DNA of 6,430 bases from Bacteroidales bacterium (lineage in GTDB: Bacteria > Bacteroidota > Bacteroidia > Bacteroidales > UBA4181): the NCBI GenBank assembly GCA_031260845.1, contig JAISKR010000152.1, positions 1-6,430 on the forward strand, written 5' to 3'. The notes under the pieces are model-generated. The model did not search any database, was not told the DNA's origin, and worked only from the letters and a program-made list of their open reading frames with translations. The position numbers were made by a program, and so were the translations under genes. Within the stretch, counting starts at the first letter, position 1. Each line of letters begins with the position of its first letter. Below, piece by piece: positions 6,232 through 6,430 of this stretch.

Positions 6232-6302
6232 CATGAAAATTTTCAATTTACACACACGAAAAAAACTCGCAATTACCCGTTAGACGCGAACGCGAATATC
6301 GG

Positions 6303-6354
6303 CAGGTATGCAAGATTCTTGCATACCTGCCGCGTCTTTTCATTGTCAACTGTC
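6303..6354 (+). repeat. Dispersed 52-bp hairpin repeat, copy 2
   Basis: Same element and orientation as 3189-3240, at 48 of 52 identical positions. Here the arms are longer: GGCAGGTATGCAAGA (6301-6315) is the exact reverse complement of 6317-6331. The tail CATTGTCAACTGTC is conserved, and GTCAACT is then tandemly doubled (6345-6358). With copy 1 it brackets both ATPase genes. Confidence 0.75.
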
Positions 6355-6391
6355 AACTTTTCTCACGGTTTCCGTAATAACGAAACTGACA

Positions 6392-6415
6392 CTGACAGGT
6401 TTTCAACACTGTCAG
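6392..6415. repeat. Short hairpin at the right edge
   Basis: CTGACAG (6392-6398) and CTGTCAG (6409-6415) are perfect inverted arms around a 10-nt loop, followed by GTCTTTACAATG. Inverted CTGACAG/CTGTCAG pairs are a frequent spacer motif in Bacteroidota. It could end a minus-strand or plus-strand transcript outside the window, which cannot be seen. Confidence 0.4.
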
Positions 6416-6430
6416 GTCTTTACAATGTAT

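Larger units (their letters stand above)
6069..6244 (-). repeat. Six-unit degenerate 32-33-bp tandem array ending on the ATPase start codon
   Basis: On the minus strand, units begin at 6244, 6211, 6179, 6147, 6114 and 6081, with steps of 33, 32, 32, 33 and 33 bp. The best pair shares a perfect 15-mer, GTGGAGAAAAGTGTA (6147-6133 and 6114-6100). The unit at 6211 keeps AAAAGTG. The unit at 6179 keeps GTGGGG followed by AAAA. In the last unit GTGAATAAAAATGTA replaces the 15-mer, and its ATG is the start codon of the ATPase. The units at 6244 and 6147 also share TGTATCTTTGCA at the same phase. Steps near 32-33 bp equal about three helical turns, so identical sites would face the same side of the DNA. 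Confidence 0.65.

Noticed and set aside
6069..6244. CRISPR array
   Set aside because: The units are degenerate, contiguous and lack the identical-repeat/unique-spacer layout; no cas genes are present.
6064..6255. 63-codon minus-strand frame upstream of the DUF4143 ATPase, overlapping its start
   Set aside because: Its repetitive content (VEKSV twice) comes from the 33-bp array, whose step keeps the frame open; the best promoter lies inside it. An upstream leader peptide cannot be fully excluded.

Overview
The window looks like chromosomal DNA from a member of the Bacteroidota (Bacteroidales-like). The grounds are promoters of the TTTG - 19 to 22 nt - TAnnTTTG type, mostly A-rich leaders without a clear Shine-Dalgarno, a GlmM of the roughly 460-residue form seen in that phylum, a periplasmic-TPR sensor protein, and a DUF4143-type ATPase, a family that is abundant there. 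No species can be named from the sequence.

Left part (1-2979, minus strand): an operon-like pair. glmM (phosphoglucosamine/phosphomannomutase, intact) is followed without any gap (TAA then ATG) by a secreted or membrane-anchored TPR sensor gene. The TPR reading frame is cut by one in-frame TAG at 592-594. It then stays open in the same frame to the window edge and encodes another TPR-like segment, a membrane helix and a coiled coil of the kind that precedes a histidine-kinase domain. The kinase domain itself, if present, lies outside the window.

Middle and right part (3360-6071): two P-loop ATPases of different families face each other. On the plus strand is an archaeal-ATPase/STAND-like AAA protein (371 aa). 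On the minus strand is an AAA_14/DUF4143 protein with a PD-(D/E)XK-like C-terminus. The second gene also ends early: after a TAA at 4842-4844 the same frame continues for 20 codons and encodes the usual conserved C-terminal tail of the family. The two genes sit between two direct copies of a 52-bp hairpin repeat (3189-3240 and 6303-6354), so this block may have moved or been exchanged as a unit.

The spacers are rich in structure. A 15-bp tandem duplication overlaps the promoter of the first ATPase. A six-unit 32-33-bp degenerate repeat array contains the promoter of the second ATPase and ends exactly on its start codon. There are also heptamer repeats and an ACAGAT repeat. The most interesting signals here are the two in-frame stops followed by conserved sequence and the repeat-built promoters of the two ATPases. 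No RNA gene, CRISPR array or recognisable transposase was found.
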